From Onchidella celtica (lineage: Eukaryota; Mollusca; Gastropoda; Systellommatophora; Onchidiidae), in contig OZ007569.1 of NCBI GenBank assembly GCA_963931925.1, positions 70,184,920 through 70,248,919 on the forward strand: a stretch of DNA of 64,000 nucleotides, given 5' to 3'. Both the position numbers and the translations under genes were made by a program. Numbering within the stretch: the stretch's first letter is position 1; each line of letters begins with the position of its first letter. Shown here piece after piece: positions 35,577 to 46,475 of the stretch. The notes under the pieces were generated by a model. The model did not search any database. It had not been told where the DNA came from and saw nothing but the letters and a program-made list of their open reading frames with translations.

Positions 35577-35744
35577 CCGCCGGGCATTAGCCGGTTTTGA
35601 TGGCCGAGTAGTTGGATAGTGACGTCACTGATTTTCAGTCAGAGCCAAGTAGTTTTTCTGGTGCCCGAGGTCGCATTGAAAGTCGGTGTCGTGACGTCAC
35701 CAGTCAACTAGTTGGCCAATCAAAATCGGCTAAAGCGCGCCGGG
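35577..35744. mobile_element. 168-bp foldback/MITE-like element with two CRE palindromes
   Basis: About 50-base imperfect terminal inverted repeats: left ..TTAGCCGGTTTTGATGGCC..TAGTTGGATAGTGACGTCAC and right, inverted, ..TTTAGCCGATTTTGATTGGCC..TAGTTGACTGGTGACGTCAC. Each arm ends internally in GTGACGTCAC (35619-35628, 35691-35700), which contains the CREB/ATF palindrome TGACGTCA. No coding capacity. Ends fade in GC-rich CCGCCGGG/CGCGCCGGG, so a target duplication cannot be defined. Confidence 0.7.
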
Positions 35745-35872
35745 TTTACATGCCCTCAAATGAACCTCAACATTCAATTACAATTTCGTCAACAACAGTA
35801 CCGATTCCCTGTGGTTGTTGGGTTTGTTTGGTGGAATGAAATAGCGTTTCTAAAAATCTGAATTTAGAAATA
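35745..35872. other. Short spacer
   Basis: No feature. Confidence 0.5.
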
Positions 35873-36216
35873 AAATCCTCCTGCATGATTGGCCAGTGGC
35901 CGCTAATGCTCATCGAACCAGAGACACAGAATACCAAGATGAACCACTCTTTCTTTCACTATATGTCCACAGCTTGCGCGTGTATGAACACGGCGAGTAC
36001 TACTCACAGAGCTCTTTGGCATTACTCTTCTTCGTTCAGTTATGAAGGGGTGTGGTGCGAATATTGTTGCATTGTTGACATGGACGATACGCGCGCATGG
36101 AACCATCTCCGTATCGATCCTGTATCTCGGGTGGAAGAAGCTATTATTTCTTGTCAGCTCCTCCAAATGAAATCCTCATGCCCGACTGGCCGGTAGCGTA
36201 AAATGTTCATCAAACC
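35873..36216 (+). repeat. Dispersed repeat family R1, copy B, with 47-bp direct ends
   Basis: Most complete copy. The first 47 bases (35873-35919: AAATCCTC.., GGCCAGTGGC.., CATCGAACC) and last 47 (36170-36216: AAATCCTC.., GGCCGGTAGC.., CATCAAACC) are imperfect direct repeats of equal length. Internal sequence matches copies A (885-1145) and C (57483-57700). It lies only 128 bases from the foldback element. Direct ends could be a large tandem duplication, or a trait of the element. Confidence 0.7.
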
Positions 36217-37149
36217 ATGATCGTGGGTGAATCCAGACTCAAGAAAGTATAAAGTACGGTAAATCTCAAGGTTTAACTTGAACCTATCCTTTTTCTTTAG
36301 TTTTGCTCTGCTTTCCATATTAACGGTAAGTGTTGTTAGAATTGCATATATCCGATGATTGACATTCTATCAACCTCGTGCACATGATAGTTCAGCCCCC
36401 TCCTGTATTCCCCATTCCCCACTTCCCTCCACCCCCCCCCTCTCCTTCCCCAAAAAAACCTCCTGAATTTCTATTACAAAGCAGTGAAGAACGGATTAGG
36501 TGAAAGTTTGGCCAGGTCGAAAAACTGAAACATTTCATGAATTGATAACAAAACATCAGGGACAGAAAATTTCTGGACAAAACAAAAATAGTAAAAAATT
36601 TATAATAATGATAATAATAAAAATAATAACAAGAGTAAAGGCGATAAGGGGGAGGAGGCAGGAAATTTGGCGGCGTCCACTAGTGAGAAACTGAGAAAGC
36701 GATCATGTTCCTGGCAGCCTTGGACAGGCAGGTCATTGATGACGTCATTAGCCACGTCTCGCGCCAGCCAACAACGCCCAATACCTATCTTTTTTTTTTT
36801 TTTTTAAATATTTTTACTATGTTTATTTTGGTCTTTTAAAGCGTCAAGGGGGAGAGAAATTGCATTTACAGCCGTATGAATTCTGGGTAGAATTTGTGGC
36901 TTTGAGGGCTGACGCTGCAAGGGGAGAGAACCGAGGTGGCCAAACATCATCAGAAAAAGGTTTGTTTGATGGAGAACGGGGTATTTGCCGGGGAGGGGAG
37001 GGCAGGTGGCGAAAAAAATGGGGTGAGTAGGGGAGGAAGGCAAGGAATTTTCTGGCAAGGGAGAAAGCGTGTAGGCGAAATTGGGAGTTTTTAAAATAGC
37101 CAGCTGGAATTGCAATGCTGTGGCTGAAGAGATAAGTGAGTGGGGCGGA
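36217..37149. other. Noncoding stretch, no gene seen
   Basis: C run at 36429-36437, AAT/ATA patch 36600-36630, poly(T) 36790-36806. Confidence 0.5.
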
Positions 37150-37154
37150 TAGAT

Positions 37155-37560
37155 GTAGTTACAGATGGATGGATGGATCGATGGATGGATGAATGGCTGG
37201 ATGGATCGATGGATGGATGAATGGCTGGATGGATCGATGGATGGATGAATGGGTTGATGGATCGATGGATGGATGAATGGGTGGATGGCTGGATGGATCG
37301 ATCGATCGACGGTGTGATGGATGAGTGGATGGATGGATGGATGAGTCGTCGGTGGCATAAATGGATGGATGGATAGATGGATGGGTGGATCGATCGATCG
37401 ACGGTGGGATGGATGAGTAGATGGATGAATGAATGGGTCGACGGTGGGATTGATGGATGAATGGATGGGTCGGTGGTGGGATGGATTGGTAGGTGGATGG
37501 ATGGAGCGATCGACGGTGTGATGGATGGATATATGGAAGGATGGATGGGTGGGTGGATGT
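37155..37560. repeat. (GGAT)n array with GATCGATC and CGACGGTG interruptions
   Basis: About 400 bases. A longer higher-order unit (GGATGGATCGATCGATCGACGGTG.GATGGATGA) recurs near 37290, 37385, 37435 and 37505. The 274- and 168-codon minus frames (His/Pro/Ser/Ile) are artefacts. Confidence 0.95.
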
Positions 37561-39122
37561 TGGTTTTTTTTCCTTGTTATTGTTGTTTTGGCTGGACGAA
37601 TCGAAAATTTGGCTAAAAGAAAAGACACAACGAAAAGTGACTGAAAAGTAAAAAAAGATACCCAATGGTTGAATGAAACTTACATCAGCACAACTTACGT
37701 GAGTTCAAATTGTCACTAACTTGTCAAGCTACTGCATGTACTTTTAGAAACTAGCCCTCAAAAACAAACACTGCTACTGTTAGGTTAAGCATAATGTTGC
37801 TTCTACAACAGGCTGTACCATAAACCACCACTACCACTGCAGCTGCTGTGCTACAACCTATTTTTTATGGTACTTAAGACCATATCTACCGCTGCAGCTG
37901 GTAATGCTAATAAAAGTAATATACTGCCATTGTCACATGTAGGCTACATGTACTACCAATGCCATCGCGATTTATTTTTTTAAACAAAAAATACTACTCA
38001 TACTACAATTTTGTTATTCAACAATCATCACTATCATTATCTCTCATTACTCCTAGTACAACCACCACCACCACTTCAACATCTACAAACATCTTTGACA
38101 CTGTTATAGATCACCGTTTGTAGGAGCTTCGGCGCCACTATCACCACAAGTAATACCAGCATAGAAATTAGTAGTGCTACCACTGATCACAATTAAACGT
38201 GTGCTGTCAGAATGACCATTACTACGGTGATCAACATCATCTTTGCTAGGCCTACCATCACCACCGCCTAGATCATTGCTACCATATTACAGCCACAACT
38301 ACTTCCAACATAATCAGGACCACTACAGTACCATTACCACAGCTACTTCTACTACACTCACAATACAACAGCTAATGCCACCAATACCACTACCACATCA
38401 TATTTACTGCCACTGCCACAACAACAGCCTTCACGATTACCACCGCTTCTACAACTATCTCTTCCACACAATAATATTTCAATTACTACAATTTTATCTA
38501 CAGATATTACTCTAATTCTAAACCTCTTATTACTCATGTCATTAGAACGGAAAACGAATTTTTCTGAATGGCAAAAACAAAATCATCAGGGATAGCAATA
38601 ATTTCATCCTGTTTTTCTTTTCAAGTGTAAAGATATTAAATTGACAAAGGCAGTTCTAACAACAAAACGCAACATTTAGAAGGCGAAAAAGAAGCATTCC
38701 CGGCGCTGCTCACGTGGTCTGCACGCTAGCACCGGAAGTGAGCGATGGCAACATCACGTGACGGCCAAGCAGTGTGACCAAGATCGTCATTCTCAGCTGT
38801 CACTGAACCAGTAGTTATCAAAGGCCAATCTTCAAACATTATGACTGACTCAAGCAGGGAAGCAGTTTGGTCGAAATATTTGCTCTAGTCGCGTTATTTC
38901 TTGTTTGTCTTGGATTTGTTATTATCGTGTGTAGGTAAAAAGATAATATTGTTCCAGTGAATGTTGTGAAAACAGAGTCAGTGTCACAGTTTATTTACTT
39001 TTTTATTTATATTATATATGTCGAACGTGTGTTTTGTTGACTGAATTATTATAAAGACTGTCGAGCCCCAGAATTTTGCGAAGACAGTTAGACAGAACAA
39101 TGATTCATTTCTAGAATAGAGA
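37561..39122. other. Noncoding stretch with ACC/CTA-rich patch
   Basis: From about 37820 to 38480 the plus strand is rich in CAC/CTA/CCA trinucleotides (degenerate ACC-type simple sequence). CpG-containing sequence near 38700-38770. No gene. Confidence 0.5.
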
Positions 39123-39380
39123 GTGCTTCTCCATTTCATCTCTCACTCACTGATTCACTCACTCATTCGCTCACTCACTCACTCATCTCTATCTATCTCT
39201 TTCTCTCTCTCTCTCTTTGTCTCTGTTTCTCTCTCTCTCTCTTTCTCTGTCTCTCTCTCTCTTTCTCTCTGTCTCTTTCTTTCTCTCTTTCTCTCTCTCC
39301 CTCTCGTTTTTTTCTCTATGTCTGTCGCTGTCTCTGTCTATTTCTCTCTCTCCAGCTCTCTCTCTCTCTGTCTTCATTAC
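39123..39380. repeat. CT-rich array with initial (CACT)n
   Basis: CACTCACTCATT-type units up to 39185, then TCTC/TTTC units. Confidence 0.95.
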
Positions 39381-39771
39381 TGCTCTAGTCTGACTGGTGA
39401 TCAACAACAATATTGCAAATAAGTTCTGGTTATTAAAATAGAATGAGAGTCCTTGGGAAAGATAACCGCAGAAGATCTGTAGAGGGAGAGAGCCCTCGCC
39501 AAAAACAACCATTTCGGCATGTTACTATTTCATACTCTGTTGGGCCTCTTTTCTCTCAGTCTCACCCTTTTTCTTTCACACACTCTGCCTCTCTCGCACC
39601 CCCTGATATTTATTTCATTTTTATAACACGCCTTTGCATTTTTAACTGCCACTTTATAATTTTCTGATCGCGTGCGTCCTTCATTGCGTGCGTTTGATCT
39701 GGTATTGTCTAGGGGGGAGAGAAAGATGGAAGAGGAAGGCAGAAAACTAATACATACAGAAGAGAGAAGGC
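39381..39771. other. Noncoding stretch, no gene seen
   Basis: No feature. Confidence 0.5.
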
Positions 39772-40060
39772 GGGGGGGGGGGGGGGGGAGAGAGAAGAAA
39801 GAGAGAAAGAGAAAGAGAGAGTGAGAGGGGGAAAGAGAAGGAGAGAGAAACAGATAAAGAGACGAGAGAGAGAAAATGACCATGGTAAGGCTTTATATGA
39901 TACAATTCAGGAAGAAAAGCAGAAAACCAATGCATACAAAAGAGAAGGGGGCGGGGGAGGGAGAAAGAAAAAGAGAGAGAGAAAGAGAAAAACAGAGTGA
40001 GGGGGAGAGAGGAAAGAGAGTGATGGGGAGAGAGAGAGAGAGAGATGGGTGAAAAGAGAA
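39772..40060. repeat. Poly(G) plus GA-rich array, tandemly duplicated
   Basis: 17-bp poly(G) at 39772-39788 then GA-rich DNA. A GAAGGCAGAAAACTAATACATACA..AGAGAAGG segment (39732-39770) recurs with changes near 39910-39947, so the GA block and its unique leader were duplicated over about 180 bases. Confidence 0.75.
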
Positions 40061-40965
40061 AGAGATATTATACTGTAAGGCCTAAGGTATAGTTCAAAGT
40101 CAAATGTGGCCATAAAAGGGAAAGAGATGTACTTTGTACAGGTCTGCGTTAGCACTAAATTAATATGAAAACTACACAATAAATTCAAAAATGAAAAGGA
40201 AAATGACCCAGATTTGTGTGTTTGTACTTTGGACTAATGCCTGTAGAGTAGACGGAATAACTTGCTGGTGCGGAAGGAAGAATACGATGTTGGAACGCAG
40301 CCTGAATGCTTTAGTACTCGCTGTAGGTAGTGTTACTGATAAGGGATAGATCTAAGTGGTAGGTGGAGAGTCGGGCAAGGTGTTGTGTGCGACACTTGCA
40401 TTGTAATTTGTATCTTAACACCTTTTTCTGGTATCTGGGAGGGGGGGGGCGGCAGTTGGGATGAGCACACATGGAGTCTTGGGGTCAGATGGAAGGTCAA
40501 ACTGCGCGCCAGGATGACAGTTTGTGTATGCGTGTGTGTGTGAGAGAGAGAAAGAGAGAGTGAGAGAGAAAGGGGTGTTTTGTTTTTATTTTGGGGGGGG
40601 GGGGGGTATCAAGCCCATAATGTATCAGCCTCTGTCTCTCTCTCTCTCTCTGTGTGTCCTGTATGTATTACATAATTTTTAGACAGCATTCCACGGTTGT
40701 TCTGGTAACAGTTTTGTGTAGAGTGACCACTTTCTCCGGTCACAGAACGTCAGCTGGCATTAATCGTCCAGACTTAGGCCCGGGGCAGGCCAGAGACACT
40801 AATGGGAATAGCTGAGGACAGCACATAGTTACAAGTGTTGTCAGTAACTAATGGTCCTTTTGCACGACCCATAGACACGTTATGTGGTCAGTGCTGATAT
40901 GTCAAGGTCGTGCCTGAGGCCAGGAGATAAATACATGGAGCACTTTTGTTGGTCAAGAAGTTACA
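40061..40965. other. Noncoding stretch, no gene seen
   Basis: (TG)n/(GA)n at 40518-40570, poly(G) 40593-40606, CT patch 40627-40658. Confidence 0.5.
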
Positions 40966-41395
40966 TGCAGAAGACTCGATACCTATTGTTGTATCGCATG
41001 TCTCAGCATGTTGAAGATCCGATACCTATTTTGTATCGCATGTGACTGCATGTTGAAGACCCGATACCAATTGTGTATTGCGTGTAACTGCATATTGAAG
41101 ACCCGATACCCATGGCTGTACATCACATGTAACTGCATATTGAAGACCCGATAACCATGGCTGTATCCCATGTAACTGCCTGTTGAAGACCCAATACCCA
41201 TTGCTGTATCACATGTAACTGCCTGTTGAAGACCCGATACCCACTGCTGTATGACATGTAACTGTCTGTTGAAGTCCCGGCACCCATTGCTGTATCACAT
41301 GTAATTGCCTGTTGAAGACCCGGTACCCGTTACTGTATCACATGTAACTGCCTGTTGAAGACCCGATTCCCACTGCTGTATCGCATATATCATGA
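40966..41395. repeat. 43-bp minisatellite, ten copies
   Basis: Ten units of 42-45 bases fill exactly 430 bases. Consensus begins TGTTGAAGACCCGATACCCA and continues TTGCTGTATCACATGTAACT then GCC. The central copies agree best; the first and last decay, as expected for unequal exchange. Spacers are absent, so it is not a CRISPR. Confidence 0.95.
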
Positions 41396-44300
41396 GAGCA
41401 ATAATGAAATTGAATTTGTCGCGGTAACAAATAATCCAAACATTCTCTCTTTGGATATTTCGCCACGCCAGAAGTAGAAACATTCTCCCTTTTCTGTATG
41501 CCCGGGAGTGTGTCAAGTGGACTGTGACGTCTTAGTGAATTTCCCAAGAAGAGAATTATGGAGCGTCATGTTTTTTTTGTGGTTGTTGTTGTTTAGTAAA
41601 ACAAGATGCAGAGAGGAACTTATTTTTACATTGTGTGAATGCTTGGGTATTTTCTCTTTGGGTTTAAGACAGAATGCAGGTTCACTGTTCAGCTCTCGGA
41701 CCAATGTTTTCCTTTTTTTTTTTAATTTTGCCAGTGATATTTTCGAACTTCAGATTCTAAGCCGATGTACTTGTGCGAGTGAAGATTCGTGGAATCGAAA
41801 CGAAAAGACAGCTGTTGTACAAACCCCTCACCTTCTCTTTTCCTTAAAAAATGGACCTTCTTGTGATCTTGAATAGCAAAGCTCCAGATTTAAGCCTCCA
41901 CGTAGGCCTGTCACGAAAGAGATCCCCAGAAACGTACTCGTATCAAGTTTTCTATTGTGATCAAGCACAGCCCACAGAACTAGTCGTAAATGTTCGAAAT
42001 AATTCATTTCTTTACAATAAACCAGGTTTTGCCTGTGTCAAAAGCTCTGCCTTGGGCATAAATATTCTCATAGTGATGTTATTTTGTTTTTGAAATCGTT
42101 CAAGCATTTTTGTGTGATTTTCAATCTGGTATTGAAATGAAAGTCTGGCTGGGGTAAGACGGAGAAGAGACGTCTTGTAGGGAAAGATACTTAAAATGAA
42201 GTATGAGGACAGAGCGTTCAGATCCTGGACCACTGAATTCAAATACTGTAAGGGATATTGGTCATTTTCAAGAACCCCACAGAGATGTCTGTTTTTCACG
42301 CGAACAAATTTATGCAATCAGAATCTGAACAACTGTTGCTTACCACGAGAAATAGACGCTGTGCTGACAATAGAAACGTAGAAAGCTCGGCAAAAACGTC
42401 TCCGGTAAAAAAAAATCAAAGGAAAACAATTATTTGATTTTCACTGTAAGAATCAGCAGACATCCAACAGGCCGGGCTGGGGCTATCAGCAGGAGACTTT
42501 GTGACATCTGAGCGAGAGACGTAGCTAATCCGTTGACGGTATTCCTAGGCGGTGTCTGGCTAGTCGCCACTAATTCCGGCCCTTGGTCTGGAGTAGGTCA
42601 CTAGTTTAAAGCATTGTCTTCAGGGAAGTTGTTCCCCCCTTTATGTCGACGTCGTGAAAGTCAGCGGTCTTCAATCAGTTGTGCCTTCACCCCCATTTTC
42701 TCTACCTCTGTCATCTAAGACCCAAGAGATTTCACACTTTTTCTTCTTGGTATTGTCCCGTTTTGGCTATTTTGTTTTTAGCTAGTTGTTCTTTTTTAAA
42801 ACTCACTTTTATCCATTGACGTTTGCTGTTAAAGGGATGACGTTTTTTAAAACATTCTTCTTCATTTATTTGCTGTGACGTTTTGCATCTTCTCTATGCG
42901 CAGGGAGAACTACTATAATACTTCAGGCGCGCGGGGATAATTATTTATTTCTAGCATGAGTTGCGATATTTTTAATGAGTAACAGTGTCTTGATTAGTTT
43001 TGTTTCTACAAACATCACGATTTCCGCAAGATTAAAATATTATTATTTCCACCTAAGCACAGTGCTCAGACACATGGTCCAACTGATCAGGCAAACAAGA
43101 ATATTAAGTTATATGTGAGGTTGATCAAAGCATAGAGTAGTAAAAAGGATAAAAAATAAGAATGGTTGTGTGTACTGGTTGGTGCAGTTTGCGAGCATGA
43201 ACTGTTTAAAATTCCAGTCACTGTTCAGGTATGGAAATCTGAGTTTCGAGAAGACTTTCGCAAATTTATTAAAATTCCCACTTTGTTTTGGCTGTTTCCA
43301 GACCAAGTAAAATGGCTGAGATTGTGTAATTGTAATGTATGAACCCCGCGGAATGAAATATTCCCCGTGAATTCCATGTAAATTGTAGTGTCTGGGACAG
43401 CAACCGCTGGTTTTAGACCACTGGTGAGGGAATTTGTATATGCATTTCCATGCAAGTGAAAGGTCAGAAAATTGGCAGCTAAACAGACAGATCGATATTT
43501 TCTAATTCGGAAGTTGCGTTATTTTAGGAATAGTCTCTTCTTATGCTAATTTGTGATCATTTCCCTGACGTCATTGGGACATGAGAAACATCTCTTGTTT
43601 TTCATCCTTCAAAAAAAAAAAGGTTAAGTCCTGCGTCAGCGATTACGCTGTGAAACAGATTTTGTAGCGTGTGAATATGTAACGTGTTAACTGTGGGCAG
43701 ATCTGTAGCCATATGACTGTTTAGCTTCCATGCTTTTGGCAGACGGACGCGCTTTGGTGCTGCTAACGAAGCAAGAACTCGCAGCTAAGTAAACTGTTTC
43801 ACTTCGTTGAATTTGTGTATTTTCTGTCTTCTCTTTAGTTTGCTTTGTATTGTTTGGGTTTTATTTCTCACGCGGGGTTTTGCAACATACAACCTTTTCT
43901 TTTTGCCCAATTTGGACTGTTTAGGTGTATGCCTGACTGGATGGGTGTGTCGGGTGGGTGGGGGTGGGGCGGGGGGGGGGGGGGGATCAGTTAAAGTCCA
44001 CATATCGCGACCTCAATTCTTGTTTGTTCCAAGTCCACCGTTTTGCACATGTTAAACAAGAAGTGACAAACTGTGAAATTTAAAACTGGACATTCTAAAA
44101 TTTCTCCAGTTATTCAGAAAATACAGATAGAACAAACAAGAACTAAGATCGCGATATCCAGGATGGATCAAACAGTCACAACCTGAGAAAGTCAAACCTC
44201 TCTAGAGATGCCTAGTGCTTTCTGTTGATGGGGGAGGTTACTGGTGTAGTAGAGGTTTGTATTGTTGTTTGCTGCTGCTGTTATTATTTTTGTCATCTCT

Positions 44301-44527
44301 TCTACTTCTCCCTTCTGTGCAGTCTGAATTATTTGGTCGCTAAGTTTACATATGTATCGAACACTTTATGTAAACAGCCAGCTTTGCTTTGACACTTCTG
44401 TGTAGCGCTAACACACTCACGGGACAGTGGAACAACACACTGTAAGCACAGTCCTAAAAAGTCGCGAGGTGTGCTGCTTTGGATGGTGTGGAAATGTAGT
44501 CAGTCATGTTGAAAGAGTCATTATAAG
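41396..44527. other. Noncoding stretch, no gene seen
   Basis: About 3.1 kb of mostly unique sequence. Frames of 60-122 codons (for example 42317-42012 minus, 41508-41876 plus) overlap on both strands without motifs. Poly(G) 43971-43985. Near 42525-42580 a CTAATCCGTTGAC..CTAATTC segment is weakly like the sequence beyond R1 copy C (57728-57770). Confidence 0.45.
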
Positions 44528-44866
44528 TTTTAGGTCTTTATTTTAGGAGGTTCGCTGCTTTTGGCATTTACATCTCACTTTGCTTGTTTGTTTGTTTGGT
44601 TTTTTAAAATGTTTTTGTATGTTTTTGTGGTAGAGGGCGGCCTTGTTCGGCTTGCTGTTCTCGAGTTCCGACTGCCAAGGTATCTTTAATGTGCGCAACG
44701 CGCACAAGGGCCCTCAGAGCTTTTCGTTCTTATCAGAGAAGACTAGGTGCTCGATCCTACCCACCATTTCCTCCAAAATTCCAACTTGCCTGCACCGACG
44801 TGGAACCGAACCCGGTATCTTCGGCATGAGAGGCGAGCACCATGCCTCTATACCAGCGTCTCCCAG
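44528..44866 (-). mobile_element. tRNA-derived SINE, fullest copy
   Basis: On the minus strand an A box TGGTATAGAGG (44855-44845) and a B box GGTTCGGTTCC (44812-44802; one change from consensus) start 43 bases apart, the spacing of real tRNAs, so this is a polymerase III-type promoter head. A conserved body follows, then the tail ..GTAAATGCCAA..GCAGCGAA..CTAAAATAAAGACCTAAA ending at 44528. Body and tail match 4552-4730 and 5434-5699. SINEs do not encode protein and move with LINE machinery. This copy has no perfect poly(A); the shared tail motif probably mimics the partner LINE 3' end. Confidence 0.8.
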
Positions 44867-45655
44867 TCAAGTGTGTCTGTGGCTGCTCACAATTTTTATA
44901 TCCAGCCCTGGCGGGTTTCCTGTGAGATACTGAGTGGTCAGGACATCCAGTTTGAAAACACCTACTGTTTAGAATTTCTTCCTGAAAATGACACTGTGCA
45001 GAGAGAAGAGAGAATTGAGAGACGGGAAATACTTCATAAGCTGGAGTCATATATTCTAAGGGGAGAGAGAAGTCCCAGCTTGACGAAACAAGTGAAACTT
45101 GAAGCAAAAGAATCTGGAAATACTCTATCATCAGAGATATATAATCTCCTTATCTCTGTTTCTAGCTCATTTTGAGATGACAAAAATTTAATTTTGACTT
45201 TGGCTGATTTTCAAAAACTTGACGAGATTTCGTAAATGTCTGGCACTTTAAGCTTTGCTTACGCCGTAAATATTCGGGTGCAGTGTCCACGCAGATAAGG
45301 CTGGCAAATTTCAGTGTTTCTAAACCCACAATTAGTATTCTTTACGCAGTGGATATTGCTGCTCCAAGATTCTGATTTCACGAGTCATGTTATCCTAGCC
45401 ATTGGAACTTCGTTGTAACAAACTGAAACAAAACTTGTTATTTTTGTCGCTTAATGACAAGTATTGACAAGACAAAAAGAAGTGAAGATGATTGTCAAAG
45501 AGTCATGATGTTCCGTATCTAATCCGTCTCTCTTTTTACTCTTACTCAATGGGGATCGCTTGTGTTGTTTCGTGGGCGGCGATGATTGGACTGGCTTAGG
45601 TGGGTTCAGGGGGGAAGATTAATGTCATGTTCTTCTCTGTGTCTGTATTCTTTCA
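44867..45655. other. Noncoding stretch, no gene seen
   Basis: The plus frame continues out of the SINE to 45175 with a Glu/Lys/Arg/Ser-rich balanced composition, no recognisable domain. No other feature. Confidence 0.4.
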
Positions 45656-45707
45656 TCCAGCCATCCATCCATCCATCCATCCATCCATCCATCCACCCAT
45701 CCATCCG
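45656..45707. repeat. (CCAT)n microsatellite
   Basis: About 12 CCAT units. Confidence 0.95.
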
Positions 45708-45968
45708 CCGTCCGTACACAAATGAAAAAATGGAACAATCAGGAAATAATCCGCACACCCCAATCATAAATGCCAGTATTTGAGTAGCTAGCACGCGTCT
45801 ATATCATCTTCTATCGTTTGAGTCCGTTCCTACTCCAAGAGAGCTGCGTCCGGATTATTTTGGATGATATCGTTTGTGTGAAGAGCTCTTGGCCACAAAA
45901 CAATCCATCAGTGTGAAGAGCCCCTATATCCTAATGCGACACGGGTTTCTGTAGTGGATGAACCTTGG
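45708..45968. other. Short noncoding stretch
   Basis: GTGTGAAGAGC occurs twice (45876-45886, 45910-45920). No other feature. Confidence 0.4.
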
Positions 45969-46181
45969 GAGGTGTAGCTGCTTGGAGAGGTGGGGACAGA
46001 GTGGTGCTGGAGAGGTGGGGATAGAGTGGTGCTGGAGAGGTGGGGATACAGTGGTGCTGGAGAGGTGGGGATACAGTGGTGCTGGAGAGGTGGGGATACA
46101 GTGGTGCTGGAGAGGTGGGGATACTGGTGCTGGAGAGGTGGGGATACAGTGGTGCTGGAGAGGTGGGGATACAGTGGTGCT
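45969..46181. repeat. 25-bp minisatellite, about 8.5 copies
   Basis: Unit TGGTGCTGGAGAGGTGGGGA plus TACAG. Because 25 is not a multiple of 3 and the unit has no stop on this strand, all frames stay open and each yields the same 25-residue peptide repeat shifted in phase. The minus strand is open too. One unit has lost two bases (near 46123). A GA-rich tract follows to 46262. Confidence 0.95.
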
Positions 46182-46262
46182 GACAGAGAGAGGGAGAAAG
46201 AGAGAGAACAAGGGCGAAGGTGAGAGAGAGTAAGCGAGAGAGAGAGAGAGAGAGAGAGAGAG
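46182..46262. repeat. GA-rich simple repeat
   Basis: (GA)n plus GGGAGAAAG-type units directly after the 25-bp minisatellite. Confidence 0.9.
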
Positions 46263-46408
46263 GCCGGGGTAGAGATAAAAGGAGATGAGAAGAAAGGAGG
46301 GAACAAGGAAGGCTAAAGAGAGATTAGAATTATTTATCTATGTATTAGCGTGGTCGATATCTCGTCTTTGTTGTCCACTACAAACTATGTAAGAATACAT
46401 AGAGAGAG

Positions 46409-46419
46409 AAACAATAATG

Positions 46420-46453
<34 letters not shown>

Positions 46454-46475
46454 GATGGAGAGCGAGAGAGAGAGA
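46409..46475. repeat. (GA)n microsatellite
   Basis: GAGAGA units, with a few C or T interruptions. Confidence 0.9.

Noticed and set aside
36804-37665. 274- and 168-codon His/Pro/Ser/Ile frames on the minus strand
   Set aside because: They run through a GGAT array; only the flanks are non-repetitive and carry no motif.
40966-41395. CRISPR-like regular array
   Set aside because: Repeats are head-to-tail with no unique spacers, and the window is eukaryotic.
42525-42580. Fourth copy of R1 flank
   Set aside because: Only CTAATCCGTTGAC and CTAATTC agree; too weak to call.
44747-45175. 142-codon plus frame and 124-codon minus frame
   Set aside because: Both overlap the tRNA SINE; homology there is to noncoding SINE copies. 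Only the part beyond 44890 remains unexplained.
45908-46306. 132-codon Pro/Ser/His frame opposite the 25-bp minisatellite
   Set aside because: Explained entirely by the minisatellite and GA tract.
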